From Cycas panzhihuaensis (taxonomy: Eukaryota > Cycadophyta), in NCBI GenBank assembly GCA_023213395.1, contig CM041465.1:121403741-121467740 (forward strand): a stretch of 64,000 nucleotides of DNA, read 5' to 3'. Positions within the stretch are counted from its first letter, which is position 1. Every line of letters begins with the position of its first letter. The notes under the pieces were generated by a model. The model was not told where the DNA came from and did not search any database. It saw only the letters and a program-made list of their open reading frames with translations. Shown here piece after piece: positions 11,426 through 20,712 of the stretch. The translations under genes and the position numbers were made by a program.

Positions 11426-12516
11426 CATGAGGTTGTCTCATCCTCATTGCACTAGCAAGGAGACGAATCTTCCTTTCCTCCACAATCCATGTGAAGCATT
11501 GAGAGTGAATAGCTTTTATTAATTTTTAAGAGCATTTCATTTTTACAATATTTTTTTTGCAAAATATACTTTTATCCTCTCCTTTTTGTAGGTTCAAAGA
11601 GGATTGAAACTACTCCTAAGAGCAACACATTTTTGGCGAAAATCTCTGCTCAAGCTACCTATTTGCAACATTCTTTTTTCACAGTTTCTAAGGGGAGTTT
11701 TTGGCAAAATTTTGCTAGAATTCAAAGCTAGCCAAAGAGGAGATATATCGAGCCAAAAAAGGAGTAGAATGATTGTTCATAGTTTGCAGGAGACTATCCG
11801 TACGGAAACTATACGCCCCGTACGAGATTCTGTACAGTGTATAACTCAAAAAATTCAAAAGTCTCAGATCCAGCTGAAAATTTGCAGAAAAGATCGCCCA
11901 AGCCTCCTAATCATTTTTCTCTTTTGGATCAACTTCAAATTTGGCCCCAAGACACCAAAAATCAACCAAAATTTGTTGCAGCCCCAAAATGTGTTTTTCT
12001 CAGATCTTTGTCAGATTTTTGAGTTTCATCCAGTGAGACCACATAGATCTGGAGTGTTTTTTTCTGATTTATCCATTGGGACTAGTTTCATCGAATTCCA
12101 ACACTTGGTTTGAAAGATACGAGCACTTTTTCGTTTGGGGGAGTGTGTCGACTATGATCTAAAATCAACATTTTTTCAATCTTTTTGAAGGCTTTTGAAG
12201 ATCCAACTTTAGATCTGGGTAGTGCAAGTCCCAATCTACATTCTAGAAAAAAATTATTTTTCTCAAATTTTGTGCCAAAAAAAAAAACAAAAAAAATTAG
12301 ATTTTAAAAATTCAAAATCTGATATTTTTTTTCCCTTAAAAAAAAAAGAGGAGATAAAAGGGGTTTTTAAAGCATTCAAAATTTTTAGAAAGGAGGGAAA
12401 TTTGTAAAAGTATTAGGTCACCTAGATCAGAGCAAAATCAGGTGCCCATACTTCATATTTTTGCATGATTTTACAGAACATAAAAGCACATCAGAAAGGG
12501 TAAGCAAAAAGGCACA
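11426..12516 (+). other. Leader of copia A, first part (untranslated)
   Basis: This non-coding leader continues at 16814-17704 after gypsy 1, giving about 2 kb in total. The related element A2 has a leader of almost the same length (58753-60731) with recognisably similar blocks. A 169-codon ORF at 11604-12113 shows no domain and falls in the leader, so I do not treat it as a gene. Confidence 0.75.
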
Positions 12517-12986
12517 TGAAATGACCCTTTATGAGGGTGGCCGACTTCTATACATTGTTGTGGCCGACTTCTATTGGCTATTATGGGTGCACCTCTCCTT
12601 ATCCTAGCCGACTTCATTATGTCCTAGTTTGAGCATCTATATATAGGGACTTTTGGGGTCATTTTCTATCATCATTTTGTGAAGAGATTTCCTCTCATTT
12701 TTTACCTTGGGCAGCTATAGATTTTCAGCCTTAGGGTTGCATATCTGAGGAGGATTCTCGCCTCGAAGGGCTCGATGACTATTATAGGTTGTGCTGGTAT
12801 TTTTTGAACTTCTATTTGTACTTTTGTATTGATTTGACATCATATTTTTAGTACTTGTAATTGATTTATATTTAGAGATGCATGTTTATTTGGAAATATA
12901 TGAAATTGCCAGTTGTATTCTATTATTTTGTGAATTAGCTCTATTCTATCCTACTACTATTCATTTTGGGTGAAAGAACTATTAAA
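12517..12986 (+). repeat. 5' LTR of gypsy 1
   Basis: It aligns with 16362-16813, except for a segment of about 20 bp (near 12880-12900) missing from the 3' copy. It contains a TATA-like box (CATCTATATATAGGG near 12635-12650), which may be the element promoter. Confidence 0.9.
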
Positions 12987-12988
12987 AG

Positions 12989-13000
12989 TGGTATCAGAGC
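12989..13000 (+). other. Primer-binding site of gypsy 1
   Basis: TGGTATCAGAGC, two bases after the LTR, is complementary to initiator Met-tRNA. Confidence 0.9.
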
Positions 13001-13094
13001 TTCGTTCTGAAGCGAGATTTTAAGGAAATTTTTTCACTAGGGTGAAGGGAATTTTTACCCACCCTCCTACCCTAGGAATTCGAAAAGGATTGAG

Positions 13095-14030
13095 ATGGAA
13101 TTGAGATCTAGGAAGATCAGATCGCCAAGAAAAATGCCGAGATCCCAAGAATCTGAGGAACACATAGTAGAGACCATGACAGTAGTCATGCAGGAACTTA
13201 TACAACAGATCATGAACCTTAATGTAAGGTTAGAAAAACAAGAAATAACCTAACCTAAAATAGAATAAAATTAGGATTTAGATTAAGATACAGACCAAGA
13301 GAACCAGGAAGGCAGGTTTAAAGAAGGATTCGTTTTTCAATGAAGAAACATGAGACCCTAGGGTATCCCAACGAACACGAAGATTGCACTGGAAAAATTT
13401 GATCCAAAAAAGACGTGGGACATAAGAGCATGGCTACTCCAAATGGAAATATACTTTGCGGTTAACCAGATGCCATAGACGGAGATGGTTCCCATCGCCT
13501 CCTTGCATCTATACGGATGGGCCCTAAACTAGTATTATTGGTGGAAAAAGATGATAGGATCACAGTAACAATAATGGAGGAACTTCCGAGCAATGATTAT
13601 CAATCAATACGAAGACTTGTGGGCCATGGATTATGTTGCCTAGCTAACAAGATTACAATAGACCAGATCCCTTCGAGAATATATGAAACAATTCCAGATG
13701 TTACAATGCATCATCACATCAAATATTCCCCAGGAATGCCTCAAGGAGACATAAGTGGTCTTAAGGCACCTATAAGATTCTGTGTACTAGCGCAACAACA
13801 CGGAGCATTGGAAGAAATTATAAAACATGCTAGATGTGTTGAAGTTGAACTCAATGAAACTAGGCCAATGTATGTGCGCAGAACAGAAATTGCACCACCG
13901 CTTATCGCAAATTGGAATAGATCAGGAGTTAAGTTGGATGCCACTCTTGTAATCAAGAGTACAACGGAAAATCCTACGCGTGAGGAACACATAAAGAAAG
14001 GCACTTGCTTCAAATGCAGAGGAAAATAGA
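13095..14030 (+). pseudogene. Gypsy 1 gag (broken)
   Basis: The ATG at 13095 begins MELRSRKIRSPRKMPRSQES, and a Met/Glu/Gln-rich helix follows. The capsid part reads ALEKFDPKKTWDIRAWLLQM, FAVNQMP and MVPIASLHLYGWALN, typical of gypsy capsid. The C-terminus approaches a zinc knuckle (CFKCRGK near 14010-14028), which is cut short by a stop at 14027. Frameshifts and stops split it, although a 170-codon ORF survives in another frame at 13517-14029. The same protein in gypsy 2 (51474-52500) shows the equivalent segments. Confidence 0.8.
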
Positions 14031-14103
14031 ACAAGGAGCACTAGTGCCTATAGGAAAGAAGGTATCCATGCTCAGTAACGAAGAATTAGAGATACCAAAA
14101 TAA

Positions 14104-14517
14104 ATGAAAGAAGACATAGTCCCAGATCAAGATGATGACAATGAACAAGCAAAAATTGAACTGGATGAATTACTGGAAGTCAATGCAGAGAATGTTCAGA
14201 TTTCTCTGCAGGCCATAACAGGACAAAGTACCATACCTCAAACACTACGATTCGAAGGGATGTTGAAAGGAGTGACAATAGTAGTACTGGTGGATAGTGG
14301 GAGCACCCACAACTTTATCAATAGAGCAACAGCCCAGAAGTTAGAAATAAAGGTGGAGCCATTAAAAACCTTCCAAGTTTCAATTGCTAAGGGAAAGACA
14401 ACGCCTTGCAGATGGTTCTGCAGAAACATCAACTTGAAAATTGGTGAGTATGCTTTGAATTTCAATATGTTTGCGATGCAGATAGGAGGAGTCAATGTAG
14501 TCCTAGGGGTACAATAG
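14104..14517 (+). pseudogene. Gypsy 1 aspartic protease
   Basis: A 137-codon ORF starts with a Glu/Asp-rich spacer and then has the retropepsin active site VVLVDSGSTHNFI at about codons 60-72 with Asp, Ser and Gly all intact. It ends with the conserved MQIGGVNVVLGVQ strand. A stop at 14515 separates it from RT. This is the best preserved protease of the window. The equivalent site in gypsy 2 reads VLVGSVSTHNFI (dead). Confidence 0.85.
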
Positions 14518-14550
14518 TAGAAAACCTTAGGGAATATAGTCACCAACTAT

Positions 14551-15850
14551 ATGACCAGAGTCATGTGCTTCCGAATAAACGGCACAAAATATATACTATG
14601 TGGACCCAAAAATCCACCAACGCAGCTAGTGTCGTCTCATAGAATGGAAAAAATCATGCAAAAAAAAGCGCCCACATACATAGTATCATGCCACAAGATC
14701 GAAATTCAAGAAATACCAATAGAGATCCAGCACATCTTGGATGACTATAAACAAGTATTCGAAGAATCAAAAGGGTTACCCCCAACAAGAGAAACTCAGC
14801 ACATGATTGATTTAGTCCCAGGAGTTACACCGGTGAACATAAGGGCGTACAGGCACCTGTACCACATGAGGAAACATATCAAAAACATAATAAGAGAATT
14901 ACTCGCACATGGCTATATTTAGAATAGCATAAGTCCATTTGCATCTCTAGTGGTAATCAATGCCAAGAAAGATAGAACAGTCTGGATGTGTGTAGATTAC
15001 AGAGGACTAAACAAGTTAACTTTAAAGAATAGATATCCTATTCTGAGGATTGATGACTTGGTAGACAAAATACATGGGGCAAAACACTTCTCCCAGATCG
15101 ACCTCCGATCAGGATACCATCATATTCGGATAAAAGAAGAAGATGTCCACAAGATAACCTTCAGAACTCACGAGGGACTATTCGAATTCAAAGTGATGCC
15201 TATTGGTTTGACCAATGCTCCAACAACATTTCAGGCCACTATGAACTCTACATTCAATGAATTCTGAAGGAAATTTATACTATTTTTTTCAATGACATTC
15301 TCATCTACAACAAAACGTGGAGCGAACATTTGACGCACCTAAGATTAGTTCTAGAAGTCTTAGCAAATGGATCATTTTTTGCAAACAAGAGAAAATGCTC
15401 TTTTGGCCTACAAGAACTTGAATACTTTGGTCATATAATTACTTCGAAGGGAATCAAGGTCGACCCCAAGAAGGTCCAGGCAATAGTAGATTGGCCAGCA
15501 CCAAGGAATGTCACTGGGGTTCGCAACTTTCTAGGAGTAGCAGGATATCTCAAGAAATTCATAAAAGGATACACCAACATAACGGCCCCACTTACGAGCC
15601 TAACCAAGAAGGACGCCTTTGCATGGAACTTGATGGCCAACAATGCCTTTGAAGAATTAAAGTGTGCAATGGTAAGAGCTCCAGTCTTAGCAATTCCAGA
15701 TTTTTCAAAACCTTTCATCTTGGAATGCGATGCATCAGGGTTTGGCATAGGAGTGGTCTTATTACAAGACAAATGATCAATAGGATACAAAAGTAGGAAA
15801 CTGAATAACAGAGAGAAGTTAAAACCCATTTAGGACAAGGAGATGCTAGT
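14551..15850 (+). pseudogene. Gypsy 1 reverse transcriptase and RNase H (broken)
   Basis: The segment 14551-15267 encodes the RT N-terminus ([64 protein letters not shown]). After a TGA at 15265 the frame shifts. The catalytic box reads FFNDILIYN near 15284, one Asp short of the usual FxDD. The frame then resumes at 15330-15776 with thumb and RNase H (CSFGLQELEYFGHIIT, WPAPRNVTGVRNFLG, PFILECDASGFGIG), ending with a TGA at 15774. A RNase H tail and the linker FDFFIIYKNGKDSVIIDALSR lie at 15978-16060. Confidence 0.9.
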
Positions 15851-16069
15851 GATAATGCACACGATCTACCAATGAAGACAATATTTGCTCGGGAGCCCTT
15901 TTTAGGTACGAACAGATCACGACAGTCTCAAGTACTTCTTAAGTCAAAAGACACTGTCAGACGAATAACAAAAGTGGTTGAGCAAACTACAATCATTTGA
16001 TTTCTTTATCATATACAAAAATGGCAAAGATAGTGTCATAATAGATGCCCTTTCAAGGATCCTAGAAGA

Positions 16070-16361
16070 ATCTCACGAGCAGCTCGCATTACAAACAATA
16101 TATGTGGCTACCCCAGCATGGCACAAGACATTAAGGGAGGAATACAACAATGATTCGAAATACAAGTAGTTGATATATAAAACAAGTGAGGATAAAACTA
16201 GCTTATATGAGATATAATAGGGAGTAATACTTAGGAAAGGGAAGATCTGCGTTCCAAGAAAATCAACGCTAAAAGACATAATATTACAAGAAGCTCACTC
16301 CACACCCTTAACAGCCACACAGGGATCGATAAGACATATAGAAAGGTATGAGTCTGGCCCT
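16070..16361 (+). pseudogene. Gypsy 1 integrase stub, cut at the 3' LTR
   Basis: Only the very start of integrase remains. ATPAWHKTLREEYNNDSKYK is followed by RKGKICVPR and EAHSTPLTATQGS, the H2C2 zinc-finger entry. It is the same as in gypsy 2 at 49450-49200, where the domain continues. Here the sequence breaks after a TYRKV-like stretch at about 16345 and runs straight into the 3' LTR at 16362, without integrase core, chromodomain or polypurine tract. Confidence 0.85.
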
Positions 16362-16813
16362 TGAAACGACCCTTTATGAGTCTGGCTGACTTCTATACAC
16401 TATTGTGGCTGACATCTATTGGCTATTATGGGCGCACCTCTCCTTATCTTAGATGACTTCATTATGTCCTAGTTTGAGCATCTATATATAGGGACTTTTG
16501 GGGTCATTTTCTATCATCATTTTGTGAAGAGATTTTCTCTCATTTTCAACCTTGGGCATCTACAGATTTTTGGCCTTAGGGCTATATATCTAAGGAGGAT
16601 TCCCGCCTCGAAGGGCTTGGTGACTATTATAGGTTGTGCTATTATTTTTTGAACTTCTATTTGTACTTTAGTATCGATTTGACATCATATTTTCAGTACT
16701 TGTAATTGATTTATATTTGGAGATACACGAAATTGCCAGTTGCATTCTATTATTTTGTGAATTAGCTCTGTTTTGTCCTACTACTACTCATTTTGGGTGA
16801 AAGAACCATTACA
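16362..16813 (+). repeat. 3' LTR of gypsy 1
   Basis: It aligns with 12517-12986. It starts TGAAACGACCC and ends GAACCATTACA. Confidence 0.9.
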
Positions 16814-17704
16814 ACACAAAAGCAAGAAATCCTAGCATTCTGATTTCAAGTTTCAGTTTCATTTTTTAGCATATTAAGAACACATATTCACATTCGCTTA
16901 AGATGAACACATATTATACGCTTATTTCGCTAGTTTCCACCTGTTTGCATACTCGCCAGGGTTAAAATACCCCGTTGGCAGAATTTCGTACTGTAAAGGA
17001 GGTGTGGGTCTCAAGTTAGGTCTGGATATAACTGGAATAGTGGTGGAGCGATTGGTTAGCCATACCAACAGGCTCTAATTAAGGACTATTTTGATAACCA
17101 TTCGAAAAAATTGAAACTTAATGCAAGGTTAAAATGAACTTGATCCAATATCCGTCATAGTTGTGGGTATGCAGTACCACTGGACTCTTTTGAGGAGGTA
17201 TAACGCTGTTCATTGGTGGAACTGTGTGAGGACTGAAATTTCATTACCAAGTGTAGTTGCGAGTATTGCGTGTGAAGGCCATCCTTAATTCAATTAAAAG
17301 CCTTAGGCATCCTTGATTACATTTGGACACAACCTCAACTACATTTGAACACAAGTGTGAGGTTAGTGGTACGATCACACATCCCACCTTTTTGAACTTT
17401 AGTTGTGTGTACCACTAAATGCCTAAGTCTCAGTTGGCCATAATTCTTGCGAAGGTGATCACCACTTGTCATTTTTTATAGTGATCCAATTGCAAACTCT
17501 TCATCACAAATCCCTACTGCATCAGGTGAAATCAGCCACAAGCGTTACTGGCCTCATAGTGCTTTGCATTCTCATCATTTAGTGCCTCATTCAAAATCCT
17601 GTTGTGTTAGGCTAATTCGTCACAAGTGTTGGTGACATTTTGTAAATAGATTCACATTCTCTTTTGCTATTTTGCTTCATCCCGATTATTCCCAATCAGA
17701 CATC
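16814..17704 (+). other. Leader of copia A, second part
   Basis: This non-coding sequence continues the A leader after gypsy 1. Blocks such as GATCCAATATCCGTCATAG (near 17140) and CACAAGTGTTGGTGAC recur in the same order in the leader of A2 (near 60075 and 60555), which proves the family link. Confidence 0.8.
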
Positions 17705-18380
17705 ATGTCGTCCTAGTTCAAACAAAATGTCAATTGCATTCTCAAAGGAAAAGAAAATTGGGATATGTGAATTACTGGTGTTACAAATACTACAAAATAT
17801 GAAGGTCTTTGGAAAGATCACCTGCAACCTACTCCAGTTGTTGCTGCAACCACTACCACACCTGCGTCTGGAGGAATTACTCTGATTGCTCCTATTGATG
17901 CTACAACAAAACGACAATGGGAATTAGACGATGACAAAATCCATGTTGGGATTCTACTTGTTACAGACTACTCCTTGCACAACTTAATTGATGAAACCGT
18001 ACATGATACCTCTTAGAAGGTCCTTGAAGTTCTCAAGAAGAACTTAGATACAAAATCAGACCTTGAGTTTGTTCATCTAGTACTGAAGATGAACAAGCTA
18101 AAGATGCAGAAGGGGCGCGTAGTAGAGATAATCAATCTCCTTTGACCCATCAAGCAATCGGTTGATAAAGATTTCAAGACCCAATGCATTACTTGGGCTT
18201 TTTAGATTCCATCGTGTCTCCATGTTCCAGATTACAAGAATTTGCTTGGCAATCTTCAGTCTAGTAGCACACTGAAGACCTTGAACTTTGAAGCACTCAC
18301 TAAGAAGTTTATTGAATTTGATAAAACCTTTGATACAAACTTTGCCTCATCAGATCCCACTGTAGATGCAATGTTCAAAG
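17705..18380 (+). pseudogene. Copia A gag, N-terminal part (broken, split by element B)
   Basis: The ATG at 17705 begins MSS-stop-FKQNVNCILKGKENW, parallel to A2 at 60732 (MSSQFKQNVNCILKGKENW). It continues with KYEGLWKDHLQP, RQWELDDDKIHVGILL, LEVLKKNLDTKSDLEFVHL and FIEFDKTFDTNFASSDP, a UBN2-type copia gag. The frame ends at VDAMFK where element B inserted. The host frame resumes at 23423 with DEEVCYTK, matching VEEDLCYTK in A2. Several stops (CAA or TGG codons changed) kill it. Confidence 0.88.
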
Positions 18381-18594
18381 TGTTTAACCTTATGTTTACA
18401 TGTTAAGATAATGTACTTTAATTTTTATGTAATATATGTACTTTTGTACTTTAGGGGTGACTTATCACTTAAGTGATAAAGTGCACACCCACATTCTTTC
18501 TAGTGACACAACGTTGTCACTAAAGGGTCAAATGGACCCTCATGCATTTTTGCTCACATAAGAGCCCAAAAGAACACATGTCCTACATTCAAGG
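18381..18594 (+). repeat. Truncated 5' LTR of copia B
   Basis: It matches the first 214 bp of the 3' LTR (22864-23077) and stops at TTCAAGG, where the sequence jumps to the gag leader. Promoter and primer site are therefore lost. Confidence 0.9.
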
Positions 18595-18651
18595 AGTTAT
18601 CTACTTTGAGTTTCCAAGTTATCTACTAGCTTCAAGCCTTATAACTGAAAC

Positions 18652-19640
18652 ATGACTGCTATCAACATGCTAAATGCATGCACCATTCGATTAACAGGTC
18701 AAGATAACTATCAAGAATGGAAGAGACTCACTCAGAATTTGCTGATCATGAATGAATTTTGGAGTTATGTTTCTGGGAGACTACCTCAACCTGTACCTGT
18801 TATCAATGGCAATGTAATTGTGCAACCTGATGATGCTTTAGTTGCTGCTTGGGAAGCCAAAGATGAAATCGCTTTGGCATTCCTTCATATGATTGTGGAT
18901 GTACATGTGGATCAAAATATTGCTTGTGCTAAAACTTCTTAAGAAGCTTGGGACATGTTGTTCTCATTGTATGAAAGGCAAGATGAAGCTCGCATTTTAA
19001 TGGTTAATGCCAAATTGTATTCTGTAAAGTTTATCAAGCCCATGTCGGCTTTTCTTTCCTCCATCAAGGAGGTATGTAATGAGTTGAATACACTAGGTAG
19101 TCCAGCAACGAGAGATGAATTGATCACATCTATCACCAAAGCTTTGCCAAAAGACTACAATGGCTTCATATCATCTATTACAAGAGATGGTTCTCTCAAA
19201 AGAATGACATTCAATGAATTTGCAAGTCTGCTACTTCAAGAAGAACAAATCTACACTAAAGATAATGAGGAGGAACCATCTACATCAGGTGCATTCACGG
19301 CCAACTCAAAGGCCAAACAGCACCCCAAACCTGTACTCTCAAAGCAGTTTGGGAACATGAACATTGGGTCTTCAAGGACCAATGTTGTATGTCATTATTG
19401 TGGCAAACGTGACAACATAGCACCTGATTATCAAAAAAAGCAAGCAGATCTACATCAACAGCAGCAATAGCAGCCACGTCATCCAAATCAGTGACAGCAG
19501 CAGCCACGTCAACAGTACCAACAAAGATTCCAGTAACAACAGCAGCAGCAGGAACCCCCTTGACCAAATCGAGGTGCCTATCGAGGAGGTCAAAGAGGAA
19601 GGGGGGGATTTAGAGGTGGCAATCAATGCCACTTTAATCA
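18652..19640 (+). pseudogene. Copia B gag (broken)
   Basis: The ATG at 18652 begins MTAINMLNACTIRLTGQDNY, with the DUF4219/UBN2 features YQEWKRLTQNLL, WEAKDEIALAFLHM, EAWDMLFSLYERQDEARI and LNTLGSPATRDELITS. Stops lie at 18940 and 19468. The zinc knuckle reads CHYCGKRDNIAPDYQ (near 19390-19434), and both its His and its last Cys are lost. A Gln-rich tract (CAG/CAA runs, several now TAG/TAA/TGA) and a Gly/Arg-rich tail (RGGQRGRGGFRGG) follow, as in nucleic-acid-binding gag tails. The frame then continues into protease. Confidence 0.9.
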
Positions 19641-19659
19641 GTTTGCAGATGAAGACAAA

Positions 19660-20685
19660 TTGTTTTGTGCATATCAAACATCCAAGGTTGATGAAACTTG
19701 GATTCTTGATTTTGGAGCCTCACAACACATGACTGGAAGTGAAGAGCTCCTCACCGACATCAAGGAAGGTAAAGGTCAATCAGTGACCTTTGGGAATAAT
19801 CAATCTGTTAAAATTTCTGGAGTAGGCACAATAACTCCATTTCATTCTTCATCAAATCCTTCCACCTCATTTCCCGATGGCAATGCCTACTTCATACCTT
19901 CAATGGAGAAGAACTTACTATCTGTTAGCAAGTTGGACAAGCAACAGATGAGTGTCTTGTTCAGAAATGGGAAATGTATAATCAGTGACAAAGATGACCA
20001 AGTACTAGCTGTTGGATATGAGGATCAAGGTCTCTACAAATTGGATGCAAATAATATAACACTTGATTCTGCTTACTCTAGTTCAATTGTCACTCCATAC
20101 TTGTCCAAGATGCAACTTTGGCATCAACATCTAGGCCATTTGAGGTTAGACAATTTGAGGCAGATGATCAACAAGAATATGGTACATGGGCTTCCAAAGA
20201 TATATGGCACAAAATGTCTTTGTGAAGCATGCACTATGGGAACTCAACATCGCTTGCCTTTCCCTAAAGGCAAAGCGTGGCGTGCATCACATCCTTTGTA
20301 GTTGGTACATTCAGATTTGTGTGGACCTATGTCCACAAAGATCTTTGGAGGAGCTTTGTATTACATCTCCTTCATTGATGACTTTTTTCACAAAGTCTGG
20401 GTCTACTTCATCAAACACAAATCTGAAGCATTTTCCAAGTTCAAAGAATTCAAGCTTGAAGTGGAAAATGAGTCTGGCCACTCAATCAAAACATTAAGGA
20501 CAGACAATGGAGGTGAATTTACATCAAATGAATTCACCCAATACTGCAAGGATAATGGCATTTGGAGACAACTGACTATTCCTCACACTCCCCAACAAAA
20601 TGGAGTCTCCGAACGAATGAACAGAACTTTGGCTAATAAAGCCAAAGCGGTGATGCATGCACAAGGCCTCACTCAAGCTTACTAG
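19660..20685 (+). pseudogene. Copia B protease and integrase (broken)
   Basis: Protease starts near 19695 with WILDFGASQHMTG (active-site Ser changed to Phe). The integrase zinc finger is LWHQHLGHLRLDNL...CLCEACTMG (HHCC intact). A TAG at 20299 interrupts the frame just before the catalytic core. The core keeps its triad: VHSDLCGPM, LRTDNGGEFTS and NGVSERMNRT supply Asp, Asp and Glu. A second TAG lies at 20683. The catalytic residues look intact, and only the stops appear to disable it. Confidence 0.92.
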
Positions 20686-20712
20686 GCAGAAGCATTTCAC
20701 ACAGCTGCCTAT

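Larger units (their letters stand above)
12517..16813 (+). mobile_element. Gypsy 1, chromovirus-type element lacking integrase, nested in A
   Basis: The LTRs at 12517-12986 and 16362-16813 start TGAAA(T/C)GACCC. They end in ATTAAA and ATTACA respectively, the expected terminal CA being mutated in the 5' copy. A Met-tRNA primer site lies at 12989-13000. Gag, protease, RT and RNase H follow in order. The element is only 4.3 kb because everything after the first residues of integrase is gone. Its close relative gypsy 2 (47514-53050) retains integrase and chromodomain. The flanking pentamers are GCACA (12512-12516) and ACACA (16814-16818), a probable duplication with one mismatch. It sits in the leader of copia A, so it is younger than A. 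Confidence 0.9.

Noticed and set aside
11604-12113. 169-codon ORF in the leader of copia A
   Set aside because: No domain, no equivalent ORF in the A2 leader, and an AT-rich composition that leaves frames open by chance.
19295-19677. Val/Ala/Asp-rich and Leu/Ser-rich minus-strand ORFs
   Set aside because: They are antisense to the Gln-rich and Gly-rich gag tail of copia B, whose CAG/CAA repeats keep other frames open.
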